DNA of 64,000 nt from positions 310,001-374,000 of the forward strand of contig JAFEKR010000011.1 in the NCBI GenBank assembly GCA_019022495.1. The letters run 5' to 3'. Source of the stretch: Epichloe hybrida (taxonomy: Eukaryota > Ascomycota > Sordariomycetes > Hypocreales > Clavicipitaceae). A model generated the notes under the pieces. The model saw nothing but the letters and a program-made list of their open reading frames with translations. It made no database searches and was not told where the DNA came from. The first letter of the stretch is position 1. Every line of letters starts with the position of its first letter. The translations under genes were made by a program, and so were the position numbers. Shown piece after piece: positions 1 to 12,224 of the stretch.

Positions 1-359
1 TTACTAGGTTAGTAAATCTTTTATAATATTTCCTTACTAGTCTAATCTTTTTATCTTTAATAGAAAATCCTATATAGTTTACCTTTAACGTAAAGAGAGT
101 TATCTTATATTTACTTAGTCTAATTAGTGCCTAGGTAATTCTTAGGAAATAGTATGTCTATAAGAAGTTAAAGTGATTTTCCTATGTTTTAAAACCTAAG
201 TAGTAATTATCTATATAAATAGAAAATAAGGTCTTAATGTCTTCTATATATCCTAATATTAATTTGCTTTTAGATTTATCTTTAAAGAACAAATACCTAA
301 AGGTAGTGTCTCTAAATCTAGCGTATATTCCTAATAACCTAGTTAATCCTTATGCTATA

Positions 360-760
360 TTATTATAGTAATACATTTTATTAGGGCCTAAGAAGGCTAT
401 CTTGTGTTTATTAGGTAAATAAATTCTAATTACCTAGAATCCATTTAAAGCATTTGCTTATAAGATTATTATTAACCTTCCGTAATAAATCAAATCTAAA
501 TTAGCTTCTATATTGTGGTAAGGATAAGCTAATTTAACTGTCTTACTATTTACGTTACGGTAATTATAAACCACTTAAAAATCCTTTTTAGGCTTTAGGG
601 CAAATATTATTAAGGCTACCTATTCTAAATCTCCACGGCAAATAATGCCTGCTTTCTCTATAGCTAGAAACACCTTCTTTAAAAACTCGTAATGTATTCC
701 TAAGTACTAATATTACTTCCTTTTCCTAGGCTAAGCGTTTAGAATTAAGGGAATGTAGTG
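360..760 (-). pseudogene. Reverse transcriptase core of Gypsy C
   Basis: The minus strand gives a peptide with VYNYRNVNSKTVKLAYPYHN followed by ANALNGFWVIRIYLPNKHKI and a FLGPNKMYYY stretch. These align by eye with the RT palm region of fungal Ty3/Gypsy elements (xVVDYRxLNxxTxxxxYPxP, then FDAxxGYWxxPLxxxxxxKTAF). Several TAA codons sit where CAA or TGG is expected, so it is a RIP pseudogene. The catalytic YxDD box would lie further left and may be outside the window. Confidence 0.7.
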
Positions 761-931
761 TTATAAAAGATTAGTTATATAAATATCTTTAAGCTTCTTA
801 ATAAAGTAATCTCTAAATATATAATATAGCCTTATAATTATTATCTATTATTTTGCGGTCCTTGCATAGTCCTTAAGTGTAATATTAAACTAATTAAACT
901 AAGAAACTATGGTTTTAGACGCTAAGTTTGC

Positions 932-1610
932 TAATAGTTAATTTATATATAAATTCTAGAATCTTAAGGAGTACCCCTTAATTTCCTAATTTCCTATATA
1001 AATATCTAATTTACTTAGTCTTATACTATCTTATATAGCTTTCTCCCTATTTGCGTTATAAACTAGTGCCTAACCTATAACATTTAAGTGCATTACTAAG
1101 TCTATACTATAGTCCTCGCTATCTTTAGTTTTACTAGTTAATTCCCTAATCTAGTTATTTATATAGTAATTTCTGATTTTTAAGGGGGAGGCCTTGATTT
1201 TCTCTTTTCCTATATAAATTAGGCGTAAGGGATATACTAGAGTGTATATAGCGTAATACTATTCTTTTCTTATAACTAATCCCTCTTGCTTATATTACTA
1301 ACTACGTAAATACTAGTTCCTATCCCTAGTTTCTCTTACTAAACCTCTGATTATTATATTTATATAGTGATTTTTATTCTTTAAGGGGTAAACCTTAATT
1401 TTTAGGTTTCCTATATAAATTAAGTTACTATTGTGTCCTAGTGTGTTTACCTCTAGATCTTAAACCTTTAAAATGCCTAAGTCTAATACATTACATAACT
1501 TATATTTAACTTCTCTAGGTAAGACTTAATTTTTATTATTTATATAGTAATTCTTACTTAGTAAGGGGGTACCCTTAATTTTTAATATTCCTATATAAAT
1601 TAAGACCTTG
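932..1610 (-). repeat. Fourfold degenerate ~70 bp motif, spacing 180-210 bp
   Basis: Four related blocks occur at about 945-1010, 1150-1215, 1365-1425 and 1545-1605. On the minus strand each reads roughly IYIGxxKIKxxPLKxxNYYIN, with intervening segments such as IRELTSKTKDSEDY. The period is close to 60-70 codons. They lie between the gag zinc knuckle and the RT, where a protease is expected. The repeat could be an internal amplification of a protease-adjacent domain. I do not recognise the domain. Confidence 0.6.
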
Positions 1611-3848
1611 CTATATTCTATAGTATTTACCTTATATTTTTCCTAGTGTAGCATAGTACTACACGCATCCCTTAGGATATTAAATAGGTTAAGATTATCT
1701 TCCCTATCTTAATCCTATTCTTTATTTATATTAATCTTTATGTGTTTCCTATTTCTTCCCTTATTAGTTTTCTCCTTATCTAAGTCTTCCTAGGATAATC
1801 CTAATTCCTTGCTATACTATGCTTCTCCTATATCTTATTTAGAGTAGTTATAACCTATATTTAAGGATAATTCCCTTTTCTATAATACTTTACGACGTTT
1901 AATCTAACTCTAAGTAATTATCTAATAGGCTAATACAGGTTTTAGTTAAGGGACGCTAGTATAATAAGAGGTAAATAATTTAATTTCTATCTTAGAGCTT
2001 AACTTAATAGCTATTCTATCTATAATAATATTCTATAGTAGTTTCTAGATAACTATAGCGGTAGACTTTGATTTTAGTTTGCTAATAAGAACTTATTTAC
2101 TAGTTATTTTCGCTATGTTATCTAATTTTAAACTATATAAACTATATAACTCCATTCCTATTTTACTTATAGTAATATTAGTCTTCCTATTAATATCCCC
2201 CTTAGTCTTCCTATCTTCCTAATATACTCTTTATTTATACCTTATTCTCTAAGTATTCTCTGCTAGTATTCCCTTAAAGCTTATTATTTTAATCTTATTT
2301 ACTAGCTATAGTAAATCAAGAAAACGCAAATAATCGCTAACTTTATTATTTATAACACTTAGTTTTTTAACTCCTAGTTCTTAGCTTCTTTTATAATCTA
2401 GCTATTTAATCCCCTTAGGAGCTATTTAACTTCCTCTAGAATTTCCTAGTTATCTTCTATAAACTCTATAATCTCCTCTAGATTTATTCTCTATAGTAGC
2501 TAAGCTCTTATATTAGATCTTTAGAATAAGTCTAAGTATAAATATATTAGTAAAGTTTAAGTTTCCCCTTTTATCCTAGTAATTATAATCTTTTCCTATC
2601 TATAATATTTAATAGTATTTACTCTTTATAGCTAAACTTTTCCTAATAATATATCCTATTCCTAAGCTAGTATTATATAATATTTTAATAATACTAGGAT
2701 TTCGCTTACTATAATCTAGAGGTAAGCATAGTAAGAAATCTGCTAATTTCTATTATTTACTATCTAAATAGATTGTTTTTCTTAAAGTTAAATAGTTAGA
2801 AGTCTATGTCTTTTTAGGTAGCTCTTGCTTACTAATTTCACACTTAAGCTACTATTAAGTAAGGCTAAGTTATACTAGATGCCTTTAATATAGGCTATAA
2901 TATATCCTAATGTTATTAGAACCTTACTATCTAGCTAAGTAATATTATTCTATATAATTATAGTATTTATTAAACCTAAAGACTTATAGACTAGTATATT
3001 AAGGTACACTGCTTCTTTATATAGTTCTATAAGATTAGAAACTATTAACTTTACTCTATTGCTTTTTATTTTTTAATAATATTATATTAAATAGCTTAGT
3101 TACTATTAGATAATTAAGGCTATCTAAAGAAGTTATAAAATACTAATAAATACTGTAGTTTTACTTAACTATTTTCCTAGGTTAAATAGTAAGACTTTAT
3201 ATTCTTTAGTAGCTTAGATATTCTCTAGAGCTAATCTTTAATAAGGTTAGGGGTTTAAAGTAGTATTACTTATTACTACTTCTCTTAGAGTAAGACTAGC
3301 AGTAAGTTTATAAGGGTTTACTATAGTCTTCTCTAGATATAGTTATAGCGTAGGAAGTATTTATTAGAATTCCTTAGCACTTATCTCCTAGAGTAGTTAA
3401 CGCGTACTTAGACTTAGATTATTTCTCTTTTGTATAGTCTTATCTAATTCTAGAATTTCTTTAATTTATTACTATAATAGTTTACCTAATATATTCTTAG
3501 GTTTAGTCCTTAATTTAATAATTCTCTTAGCTAGTCCTCTAGTAAATACTAGCTTATTTACCTTCTCCTTTCCCTTTAGTAATGTTATAGTATTAACCTA
3601 TTTTACTTTATTTTTCTCCTAGATATAGCTTAGGGAATAGTAATTTAGGAGTAATACTATAAATAATTAGAGTTCTAAATTAAGAATATATCCTTTAGGT
3701 AAGATTAGTTAGTCTATTTCTATAGCGCTAATAAAATTAGTTTAGTTTAAGTTATCTAATTCTCTTTAGTAATCTCTCTTTATTTATAGCTCTTTATAAG
3801 CCTACTAGTCTTAGTGTCTATTAAAGTCTTTAGATAAGTATTTATCCT

Positions 3849-3900
3849 TCCTAGTGTAATTATAACCTATATGTCCTTATTTACTATATAAGAAACACTA
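3849..3900 (-). pseudogene. CCHC zinc knuckle of Gypsy C gag
   Basis: Minus-strand codons read CFLYSK*GHIGYNYTRK. Restoring the two TAT/TAC codons to TGT/TGC in register gives the exact CX2CX4HX4C spacing of a retroviral-type zinc knuckle, which binds the element's RNA in the particle. The two Cys-to-Tyr changes and the stop are all G-to-A on this strand, as RIP would cause. This anchors the orientation and the gag/pol boundary. Confidence 0.85.
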
Positions 3901-5080
3901 GAAGAAGTCTAAGTCTCTCTAGGGTCTGTCTTAAGAATACATACTAATATTATTTCCTAAAGGTTTTCCTAGAGATTAGGGTCCCTTATTTAAATTATAC
4001 TTTAATTAATTATATTAACTAGCTATTCATTAAACATTCTTAATAGCTTAAGCCTAGAATACTTCTAGTTATCTTACTAGCTTTGCTATTTAGTTAGTAG
4101 CTTATTTCTCTTTTCTTTATTGTTTTTCTATCTATTTCTAAAGAGGTCCTATCCTAGCTATTAAGACTTTATCTTTAGATAGTTATAATATCTTTTTAGA
4201 AGCGGATAAGTAATAGTTATATAGGATAAGTTTTAGGTTAGATATTATTAAGTCCTTTAAGGCTATACTATTTATTTACTTACTTAATATAAATAAACAG
4301 TCTAACACTCTCTCTTATAATTAAGCATTTACTTCTCTATTTACTAGATAGGTAATAAAGTTAGTAAAGAGAACTTATTATATATTAGATTTTAATTTTA
4401 AAGCTAAACGCTTAGCTTATTAGATATAAGCATTTAGTATCTTACTAGGTTCTTACGTAAAACTATATACCTCTTACTAAGTAAAGATCTTAATAAATAG
4501 ATTAGGGTTCTTAAACTTAGCTAGGAATTTTAAGGCTATTTATTCCTAAGTCCTATCTTTATATTCTAAGTTCTTATACTAGAGAGCTACTTTCCCTTAT
4601 AGGCCCTAGATAAATATTAAAAGCGTAAAGGTATTAATATATTCTTTTAGAGCTTAAGCCATTATGGCCATTATTTTGCAATGTTTTAGATATTCCTTAG
4701 CTAGCCTATCTTTTAGTAAGCTAAAGAAAGTAATTCCCCTACTTATAGTTAGGTTTATAGGGAAGAAAGGACTGCTTATATTAATTATCTATCTAGTTTC
4801 TCTAATTTTAATAGGTTCTTTAGATTAGAGTAATAGAGAAGGGAAAAGTAATAGGATTTTATTTACTAAATAAAGCGGTTTTAGAGGGTAAATAAGGCTA
4901 ATAAGGCTAGGAATAAACTCTAAGGATTTTCTATTATCCTATTCTAAGTCTAAACTTAAGTCTAATTCTTTATAAGTCCTAGCGTTTAGTTTTACTAAAG
5001 CCTAATCTTATATAAAGTAATTAAGATAAGAAACAGGAGTTTAATAGTTTCCTAGGATAGATTAGTGTTAATAGGGTATG
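3900..5080 (-). pseudogene. Gag region of Gypsy C
   Basis: The minus strand reads a lysine- and glutamine-rich helical protein interrupted by TAA/TAG, with segments such as SLLKDRLAKEYLKHCKIM, QALKEYINTFT and LALKLKSNI. The composition, the position directly before the CCHC knuckle and the absence of enzymatic motifs fit a Gag capsid protein. It is broken throughout. The start is uncertain; the frame is readable from about 5080. Confidence 0.6.
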
Positions 5081-5155
5081 ATTTTATTAACAATATATCT
5101 AATCCTTTAACTAAGGTTAGATAGTGAAGTTAGGGTTTTTATTAAAAGAGCTTAC

Positions 5156-5230
5156 AAACTTTATTATAATAAAGTTTTTAAGAAAATAGGAAAGTGAAAC
5201 TTTATTATAATAAAGTTTTTAAGAAAATAG
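5156..5230. repeat. Two tandem 34 bp repeats, each holding a perfect 22 bp palindrome
   Basis: 5156-5189 and 5197-5230 are the same 34 bp sequence, 41 bp apart. The first 22 bp of each, from AAACTTTATTA onward, is a perfect palindrome centred on TA|TA-like sequence. They lie just upstream of the gag frame of Gypsy C on its coding strand, in the expected leader/LTR region. Confidence 0.85.
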
Positions 5231-5239
5231 AAAATATTC

Positions 5240-6815
5240 AAGCTAAACTTAAATTATTATATATAATTCATTACTTAGTGTTTACCCTAGCCTAAGAAAA
5301 GAAGGAAGAAGAAAAACTATTTTAGTTCCCCCTAAAATAAAACCTTTTTACTCTTACCCTCCTTAACTCTTTCTTACTAAGTCTAAACCTTCCTAATCTA
5401 AGTAATCTCCTATTATAAACATAGTATATAGTACTTTACTTATACTATACTATTTAATTAAAAGATTAGATAAGTAACTAAGTAAGGTTAAAAGTAAGTT
5501 AAAAGTGGAGATATAGTCTATACGCTATACCTTTAATTATAGTAGTATAATTCTCCTTATAAACTAATATTTTTAAGGTTAAGAGCTACTATAGCTAGTT
5601 CCTTAAAGCATAAAGTTTAGTCTTTAGTCCACACTATATCTAGCGTATTTACTAGAGTGTCTATAGTTATAATACCACGTAAACATCGCGGCTTCTTAGT
5701 GTAGCTACTTTAGTAAGTAAATACCCCTAGTGAGTTTTATAGCATATCCTATAAGTGTTTTCCTAGTTTATAGCACTTCCTATATGCTTCTTAAAGTTAT
5801 AAGTTTAAGGTCTATATTATATTATATCTATTATAATATATACTAGTTTTCTATTAACTAAAGGTGAAATTCCTATATTACTAAGTACGTAAATGCGCGT
5901 TCCTACGCCTAAGTTCTATAGTTTAAGTTAAATTCTAAGGTTAGAAAATTCTCTAAGGTTATAACCACTATCCGCTATTATCTATCTTCTGTTTGCTTAC
6001 TATGTTATAGCGCTTGTTTTACTAAGTGTATAAATATTATTTCCTAGGGTTAGATTCCTAGGCTTAAGTAAAGTTTATAATGTTCCTTAATCCCCTAAGT
6101 TTAAATGCCCTATCCACTAGTATCTAGTCTATATTTAACCCACTAGTTTGTAACCACCTAAATTAAATAAGGTTATAATTATTCACTATCTAGGCTACTA
6201 GCATTATACTATACTAGCGCTATAGTGTTTTAGTAATTATTCTTTACGCTTATTCTCATAGGGTTATTCTTTATCTAGGTATCTAGCCTATTTATTTCCT
6301 ATAATAGGACTTTCCTATTCTTTATTATAATATCCTCTCTTATAATAATTAGTCCTTATTGCCTATCCTATGCTAAGTAGCTATTAGCTATCTTATTATA
6401 GGTATTCTAAGAACTTTCCCTAGTGATTATTTGCAAGTTTTATATAGCCCTATAGTTTTATATCTATCCTATTAAGTCCTATAGTTCTTAATATTCTTAT
6501 ATTATCTAATAGTAGTGTTTTCTAACCTTAGCTAGATAATCTCCTTAAATATAGTAATAACCGCAGCTATATTCTATTATTTTTCTATATTATTTCTAGC
6601 TATAGTTATACTCTAATAAAGTTTATAACTTCTCTTATCTCTAGTCTAGTTTATAGTTCTTTAGTTATTTAACTTAATAATCTCTTAGAAGTTATTTATT
6701 AGGTGTTCTTAGATATTAGATATTTAAGTCTAGTAATAATTTAACCTAATTAAAGAGTATTACAAGGTCCTAGTCTTATTACTATAAAGTGATACTAAAA
6801 ATAATAGGGATAATG
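5240..6815. other. AT-rich RIP-mutated stretch without recognisable coding, probable LTR or leader
   Basis: No conserved protein motif was found in either strand. The stretch keeps scattered GCG and CGC and ends at about 6815, where composition turns to normal GC. Its place upstream of Gypsy C gag suggests a long 5' LTR and leader, but I see no second copy in the window to define the LTR ends. Confidence 0.35.
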
Positions 6816-7038
6816 ATCGTTGTATTTCTCAAGTCTGTAATTTACCTAAGCCCCATATAATTATGATTAACTATTACGTAATCCATTCTCCACCCCAACA
6901 GGCCGCACAGTAAAGCAGCTTTGCTTGTTGCACGAAAAAAGAGGCGCAGCCGACTGGCCACTAATTTGTGCGTGTGTTATCCCCTATATGCCTTGCGACA
7001 TTGCTTGCTTGGGGCTTGCACAAACATGACCACCTGGG
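6815..7038. other. Normal-GC island between two transposons
   Basis: About 220 bp with ordinary composition and abundant CpA/TpG, unlike everything around it. It has no detectable repeat partner in the window. A short open frame begins at 6921 but runs across the LTR boundary at 7039, so it is not a gene. It may be surviving single-copy host DNA, or an old target site, that escaped RIP. Confidence 0.5.
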
Positions 7039-7308
7039 TGTTAGGATCGCAGGGGTCAGAGATAGGATGTTTATCGAAGCGGGTCTTCGGAGAACCTTCA
7101 GGCCGTGTGGATAATAAAGAGGCTAGCTAGCTACGAGATAGCTATATGCTTATAAAGCAAGGTATTTATTAAAGACTATATATATTATTAGTGCTAGGTT
7201 AGAGATTAAAACCTTTATATACCTACCCCTAGCTAGTATTTATCTAGTAGTAATTATAATAGTCTTAGCTATTACTTTATTTATAACCTTTTAGTATAAG
7301 CTATAATA
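7039..7308 (+). repeat. 5' LTR of Gypsy A copy 1 (270 bp)
   Basis: The LTR begins TGTTAGGATCGCAGG and ends GCTATAATA, equivalent to TGTCAGGAGCG...GCCGTGACA of less mutated copies. The length of 270 bp is identical in all seven family A LTRs of the window. The first ~90 bp are nearly unmutated and the rest is heavily RIP-mutated. Confidence 0.92.
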
Positions 7309-8403
7309 AATTAATCTCTCTTAACCTTTTTAAGGATATAAACTATTAGCTAGATTATTATATAGCTAATGCTTTAAAGATCTATAAGAAATATACTAGT
7401 ACTTTATAATAATAAAGCTATAGATAATTAAGGAGTTAAAAAACCCCTATAATCTAAAACTATAGATAATAATAAAGTATAATAAATACTACTTAATTCT
7501 AATTTAAGTAAAGGTATAGATAATATAACTAAAGAAAAAAGAGTATTATAATAATACTATAAGGTTATATAAGCTAAGCTATATTACCTTTAAAGGAAAT
7601 AAAAGGTCTTATAAATAAAGGCATAAATTAGAGAGCTTAAGGTAAATCTAGGATTAGCTAGACCTTAAACTAGACTTATAATTACCCCTTAGATATTAGC
7701 TATAATTTTACTTATAGTCTATAGTAACTTAGTAGTAATTATATAGTAAGGTAGTTTTATTAAAATATAGATAAAAATACTTATATATAAAGGGGAAATA
7801 TATAAAAGCCTATAGAATTTCTTAGTAAACTTAGATATATTATTTAAATTAAACTACTATACCTTTAAGGATAATATAACTAAGGTAATATATATAAGTA
7901 GCTACCTAGCTAGTAATATAAAGTAATAGTAAATATATTATATAGCTATAAATAAGTATATAAATTATTTATTAATTACCTAGGTAAATTTTCTAAAATA
8001 GCTAAAAACTAGAATAATAGATATAAGTATAAGACACTTAGAAGTAATAAGGTTATTACTAAATCTTAGGTAAAAGAATAACTAATTATTTTAATCCTTT
8101 ATATAAGCCTAGGATAAGGTAAAAGCTAAGTTACCTAAAGAAATCCCTATATATCTAAGAATTATAATCTTTCTAAATAGCTTAAATAATACTATAAGGA
8201 AGTAAATAATTAGTTAATAAATCCTAATAACCTAAAGCTAACTATAAGGCTAGGGTAAGAAAGTAAAGGTTATAATAGGTTTAGGCTAAAATAATAAAAA
8301 AGGTTAGGACTTTAAAAGAAAGAGGTAATACTCTTATTTTATATTACCTATAAATAAGGTATAGTAATAAAGTAAAGACTAAGGGAGAAGATTATCCCTA
8401 GTA

Positions 8404-8445
8404 TACTATAAATATAAAAAGCCTAGGTATGCTATACTAACTTAT
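8404..8445 (+). pseudogene. CCHC zinc knuckle of Gypsy A copy 1 gag
   Basis: The codons read YYKYKKPRYAILTY. In the complete copy the same place reads CYKYKKPRHAILTY, so the ancestral form has CX2CX4HX4C spacing. Cys-to-Tyr, Gly-to-Arg and His-to-Tyr changes are all RIP transitions. The knuckle marks the end of Gag. Confidence 0.85.
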
Positions 8446-8652
8446 TAGGCACTAGATTATTTTACTTATAAAAGTACTAAATATATAACTAAGAAGTATA
8501 AGGAAAGTAATAATAAAGCTATATCTCCTAATATAATACTAGTTTAATTAGCATAGACCTAGGAATATAATCTTACTATAAAATACCCTATAGATAATAG
8601 AATAAGAATATAAGTATCTTTATAATAAGATAACTAGTGATTAGCTATATAA

Positions 8653-8688
8653 GCGCTATTTAATATAGGTATATAGTCTTTAATAATT
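8653..8688 (+). pseudogene. Aspartic protease active-site segment of Gypsy A copy 1
   Basis: The frame reads ALFNIGI*SLII. In place of N-I-G the family has D-T/S-G, the catalytic motif of retroviral-type aspartic proteases. GAT-to-AAT and ACA-to-ATA are RIP transitions. It lies between the zinc knuckle and the RT, as expected for a Ty3/Gypsy Pol. Confidence 0.75.
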
Positions 8689-9289
8689 TATCTAAAATTA
8701 TTATTAAAAAAGGATTAGGAGAATATAATTTAATTAAATAGGATATTAAAGAGTATAAGTAAAAAAGTAATTTTATATTAAGAAATTCTAAAAAAATTAG
8801 TTAAGATAAAAGATAGTATAGGATTTATAAAGGTTTACTAAGTTAGTTACTTTATTACTAATATAAGTAAAGGGATAATTCTAGGTATAAACTAGATTAA
8901 AGAGTATTTACCTATAATTATATATTAGGAGTATAAATACTAGAGATATCTAGTAATAATAGAATATCTCTTCTTTACTTATAGTAAGTAATAAGTATAT
9001 AAAGAGAAAAAAATAATAGTAGTTACTTTATTATTAGAAGTAATAAAGATTAGGCTAAGTATTCTAGAAAATAAAAATTAAAAAGGAAAAGGAAAAGGCT
9101 AATTAAAGAACCTAGTAATAATAAATATATAAATAAATAGTAAAGTAACTATATAAATCCTAGAGTATACTTATTTATAGTAAAAAAGTAAAGGTATTAT
9201 AGTTATACTAATTCTAGAAAACATAAGTAATAAAGAAGCTATATTAAATTAAAATAAAAGTACTAAGTGCCTTATATTAATAATCCTAG

Positions 9290-10150
9290 AAGAATATAAG
9301 GAGTTTATAGATATTTTTTCTAAAGAGTTAGTAAGTAAGCTTTCTAAACTAAGAGGTTATACTTATACTATTAAGTTAAAAAAAGGGAAAACATTACCTT
9401 AGGGGCTTATATATAATTTAGCTAAGAGAGAGCTAAAGGTCCTTAGAGAGTACCTTATAAGTATATAGCTTAAAGAGTAAATTAAAAGATTAGTTAGCCT
9501 AGCTAAAGCCCTAATTTTATTTATCCTAAAGAAAGAAGGGAAATTAAGGCTTTATATGAATTATAGAGGCTTAAATAAGATTATAATTAAGAATAAGGCC
9601 CCTTTACCCCTTATTACTAAAATTCTTACCTAATTAGTAAGTATAGTTATTTTTATAATCCTAGATTTAAAAGATATATACTACTAGCTATATATTTACT
9701 TAGGTAATAAGTAAAAAATAGCGTTTTATTATTAATATAGCTACTTTAAATATCTAGTAATACTATTTAAACTAGTTAATATACTAGTGACTTTTTAGGA
9801 GTATATTAATAATACTCTTAAAGGACTTATTAATAAGACTTATATTATTTATCTAGATAATATACTAATATATAGTAGTAAGGTTAAAGAGTATATAAAG
9901 CATATTAAATAAGTTCTATATAGGTTTAGAGTAATGAGCCTTTTTATTAACCTTAAGAAATATTAATTTTTAGTTAAGAAAGTTAAATTTTTAGGCTTTA
10001 AGATATTAGAGAAAGGTATTATAATAAACTTAGTAAGAGTTAAAGTAATTATAACCTAGCTAATACTATATAGTGTTTTTAATATTTAGTTATTTCTTAG
10101 CTTTACTAGATTTTACTACTATTTTATTAAATAGTATAGTAAAGTTATTA
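9290..10150 (+). pseudogene. Reverse transcriptase of Gypsy A copy 1
   Basis: The frame reads KLRLYMNYRGLNK (9541-9579), the RT motif around the conserved YR-x-LN, and YIIYLDNILIYSSK (9841-9882), the YxDD catalytic box with the last Asp changed to Asn. In between lie KNKAPLPLI and a fingers/palm region with TAA stops at former CAA and TGG codons. The copy ends inside the segment after the thumb, so RNase H and integrase are lacking. Confidence 0.9.
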
Positions 10151-10167
10151 TTTTACTAATAAATTAA

Positions 10168-11247
10168 TTATTTTAGCTTATTTTAGCTTATTTTAGCTTA
10201 TATTAGCTTTTAATAGCATATATTAGGATATAATAGTATATTATAGCTTACAATAGCTTATATTAGCTTATACTAGCTTATACTAGCTTATACTAGCTTA
10301 TATTAGCTTAAGATAGCTTAAGATAGCTTGAGATAGCTTAAGATAGCTTAAGATAGCTTATACTAGCTTATACTAGCTTATACTAGCTTATGATAGCGTA
10401 TACTAGCTTATACTAGCTTATACTAGCTTATACTAGCTTATACTAGCTTATACTAGCTTATAATAGCTTAAGATAGCTTAAGGTAGCTTAAGATAGCTTA
10501 AGGTAGCTTAAGATAGCTTATACTAGCTTATACTAGCTTATACTAGCTTAAGATAGCTTAAGATAGCTTTTAGTAGCTTAAGATAGCTTATACTAGCTTA
10601 TACTAGCTTATACTAGCTTATACTAGCTTATACTAGCTTATAATAGCTTAAGATAGCTTAAGATAGCTTTTAATAGCTTAAGATAGCTTATACTAGATTA
10701 AGTTAGCTTATACTAGCTTAGGATAGCTTATAATAGCTTATAATATATTAGCTTAGAATAGCTTAGAATAGCTTAGAATAGCTTAGAATAGCTTAGAATA
10801 GCTTAGATTAGCTTATATTAGCTTATATTAGCTTAGAATAGCTTAGAATAGCTTATTTTAGCTTATTTTAGCTTAGATTAGCTTATAATAGCATATATTA
10901 GGTTATAATAGTATATTATAGCTTACAATAGCTTATACTAGCTTAGGATAGCTTATAATAGCTTATAATATATTAGCTTAGAATAGCTTAGGATAGCTTA
11001 TAATAGCTTATAATATATTAGCTTAGAATAGCTTAGGATAGCTTATAATAGCTTATAATAGCTTCTAATAGCTTATACTAGCTTAGAATAGCTTAAATTA
11101 GCTTATGTTAGCTTATATTAGCTTATAATAGCATATATTAAGTTATAATAGTATATTATAGCTTATAATAGCTTATAATAGCTTATACTAGCTTATACTA
11201 GCTTAGAATAGCTTAGAATAGCTTAGAATAGCTTAGAATAGCTTAAA
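10168..11247 (+). repeat. AGCTTA 10-bp minisatellite (1.1 kb)
   Basis: About 105 tandem units of a 10 bp motif, TAGCTTAnnn, with the variants TATAC, AGATA and GAATA in blocks. Blocks of identical variants suggest local unit amplification. The reverse complement of this motif (AAGCTATCTT type) forms the arrays at 34033-34600 and 40150-40230, always inside hAT-related sequence. Confidence 0.95.
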
Positions 11248-11249
11248 TT

Positions 11250-12200
11250 ACTAATATTACTTAGAATATTATTAGTGTTAAAGTTTAATAAAATATATAT
11301 AACTAATAAATACATAAAATATAAATACTAGTAATTATAAGTAAATTACTATAGTAAAAGCTATAGTTTTTAATAACTTAGTATTTTAAGGTTTTTAAAA
11401 ATATTAATATTATAAAAATGTTTTCTTTTTTATATTTTTTAAAATAATAATAAAAGTAAGATAATAGTAATAATAGTAATAATAGTAATTAAGGTTATTA
11501 AAGTTATTAAATCTCTTATAATAAGTATAGTATATTATATAAAAGTTAGTCTTACTATTATTTTTAAAAATAAGTTAAACTTATTTCTATAGCTTATTTA
11601 AGCTATATAGGGTAACTAAAATATACTATTAAGAATCTATTAAAATATTATAAATATTATAAATATTTTCTATTATATTCTTTCTTTATATATTATTATA
11701 ATAAGATATATAAAGTTACTATATATAACTTCTTAAAGCTTTAAAATTATAATGCTTAAAGTAATATTTAATTAGTTTAAATAGTAAATAAATAGTTTAA
11801 GCTTTTTTTAAGCTCTTATTTTATTAATAATAATATTTAAGTACTAAGTATATAGTCTATTAACTTATAGATATTTATTTAGATTTCTAATTTAATTTAA
11901 TTATATTAGTTTAGGGTATTTTTTAATTAAATTAATTAAATTAATAAAAGAAATATAAAATAATTCCTAATAATAGTAAATAAAATAATTAGAAGGTTTT
12001 TTTTAAAGTTATATTAATAAAATAAAGTAATAAGTATAATAGTATTATTAAAAAGTTATAATATTATATATAACACTAGTTATAGTAAAATGTTTAAAAT
12101 AATATAATATTATAAATTATATAACTAATTAGATAAAATAGCTAATAATAAAAGGTTTCTATTAACTAATTCTCTTTTAATCCTAATAATAACCTTAGCT
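11250..12200. other. AT-rich internal part of the truncated hAT
   Basis: This non-coding AT-rich block contains TAATAG/GTAATA runs and matches in reverse the 33060-34030 segment of the large hAT. I see no protein motif. Its role may be structural. Confidence 0.6.
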
Positions 12201-12224
12201 AATAAAAAGTCCCACTTTTTTTTT

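Larger units (their letters stand above)
1..5240 (-). mobile_element. Ty3/Gypsy family C, RIP-degraded, 3' part off left edge
   Basis: Read on the minus strand this is a retroelement in the order gag, CCHC zinc knuckle, linker/protease region, reverse transcriptase. The gag stretch (about 5080-3900) reads long open-like segments interrupted only by TAA/TAG. The RT lies at about 720-360 and resembles the Ty3/Gypsy consensus around the R-x-x-x-x-YR-x-x-N motif and the F/L-D-A-x-x-GFW-like segment. RNase H, integrase and the 3' LTR would lie left of base 1. It differs clearly in sequence from families A and B here. No coding capacity remains. Class assignment is firm; exact limits are not. Confidence 0.75.
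7039..10165 (+). mobile_element. Ty3/Gypsy family A copy 1, 5' half
   Basis: A plus-strand chromovirus-type Gypsy with 5' LTR, gag with zinc knuckle, protease and RT, truncated within the RT/RNase H region where it abuts an AGCTTA minisatellite. It corresponds in reverse to 27841 back to about 24720 of the complete copy at 19956-27841. All frames contain RIP stops. The five bases before the LTR are CTGGG; no matching right target site can be assigned because the 3' half is missing here. Confidence 0.9.

Noticed and set aside
6921..7130. 69-codon open frame in the normal-GC island
   Set aside because: It crosses the Gypsy A LTR boundary at 7039, and its open state follows from the lack of RIP, not from selection. 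No domain is visible.
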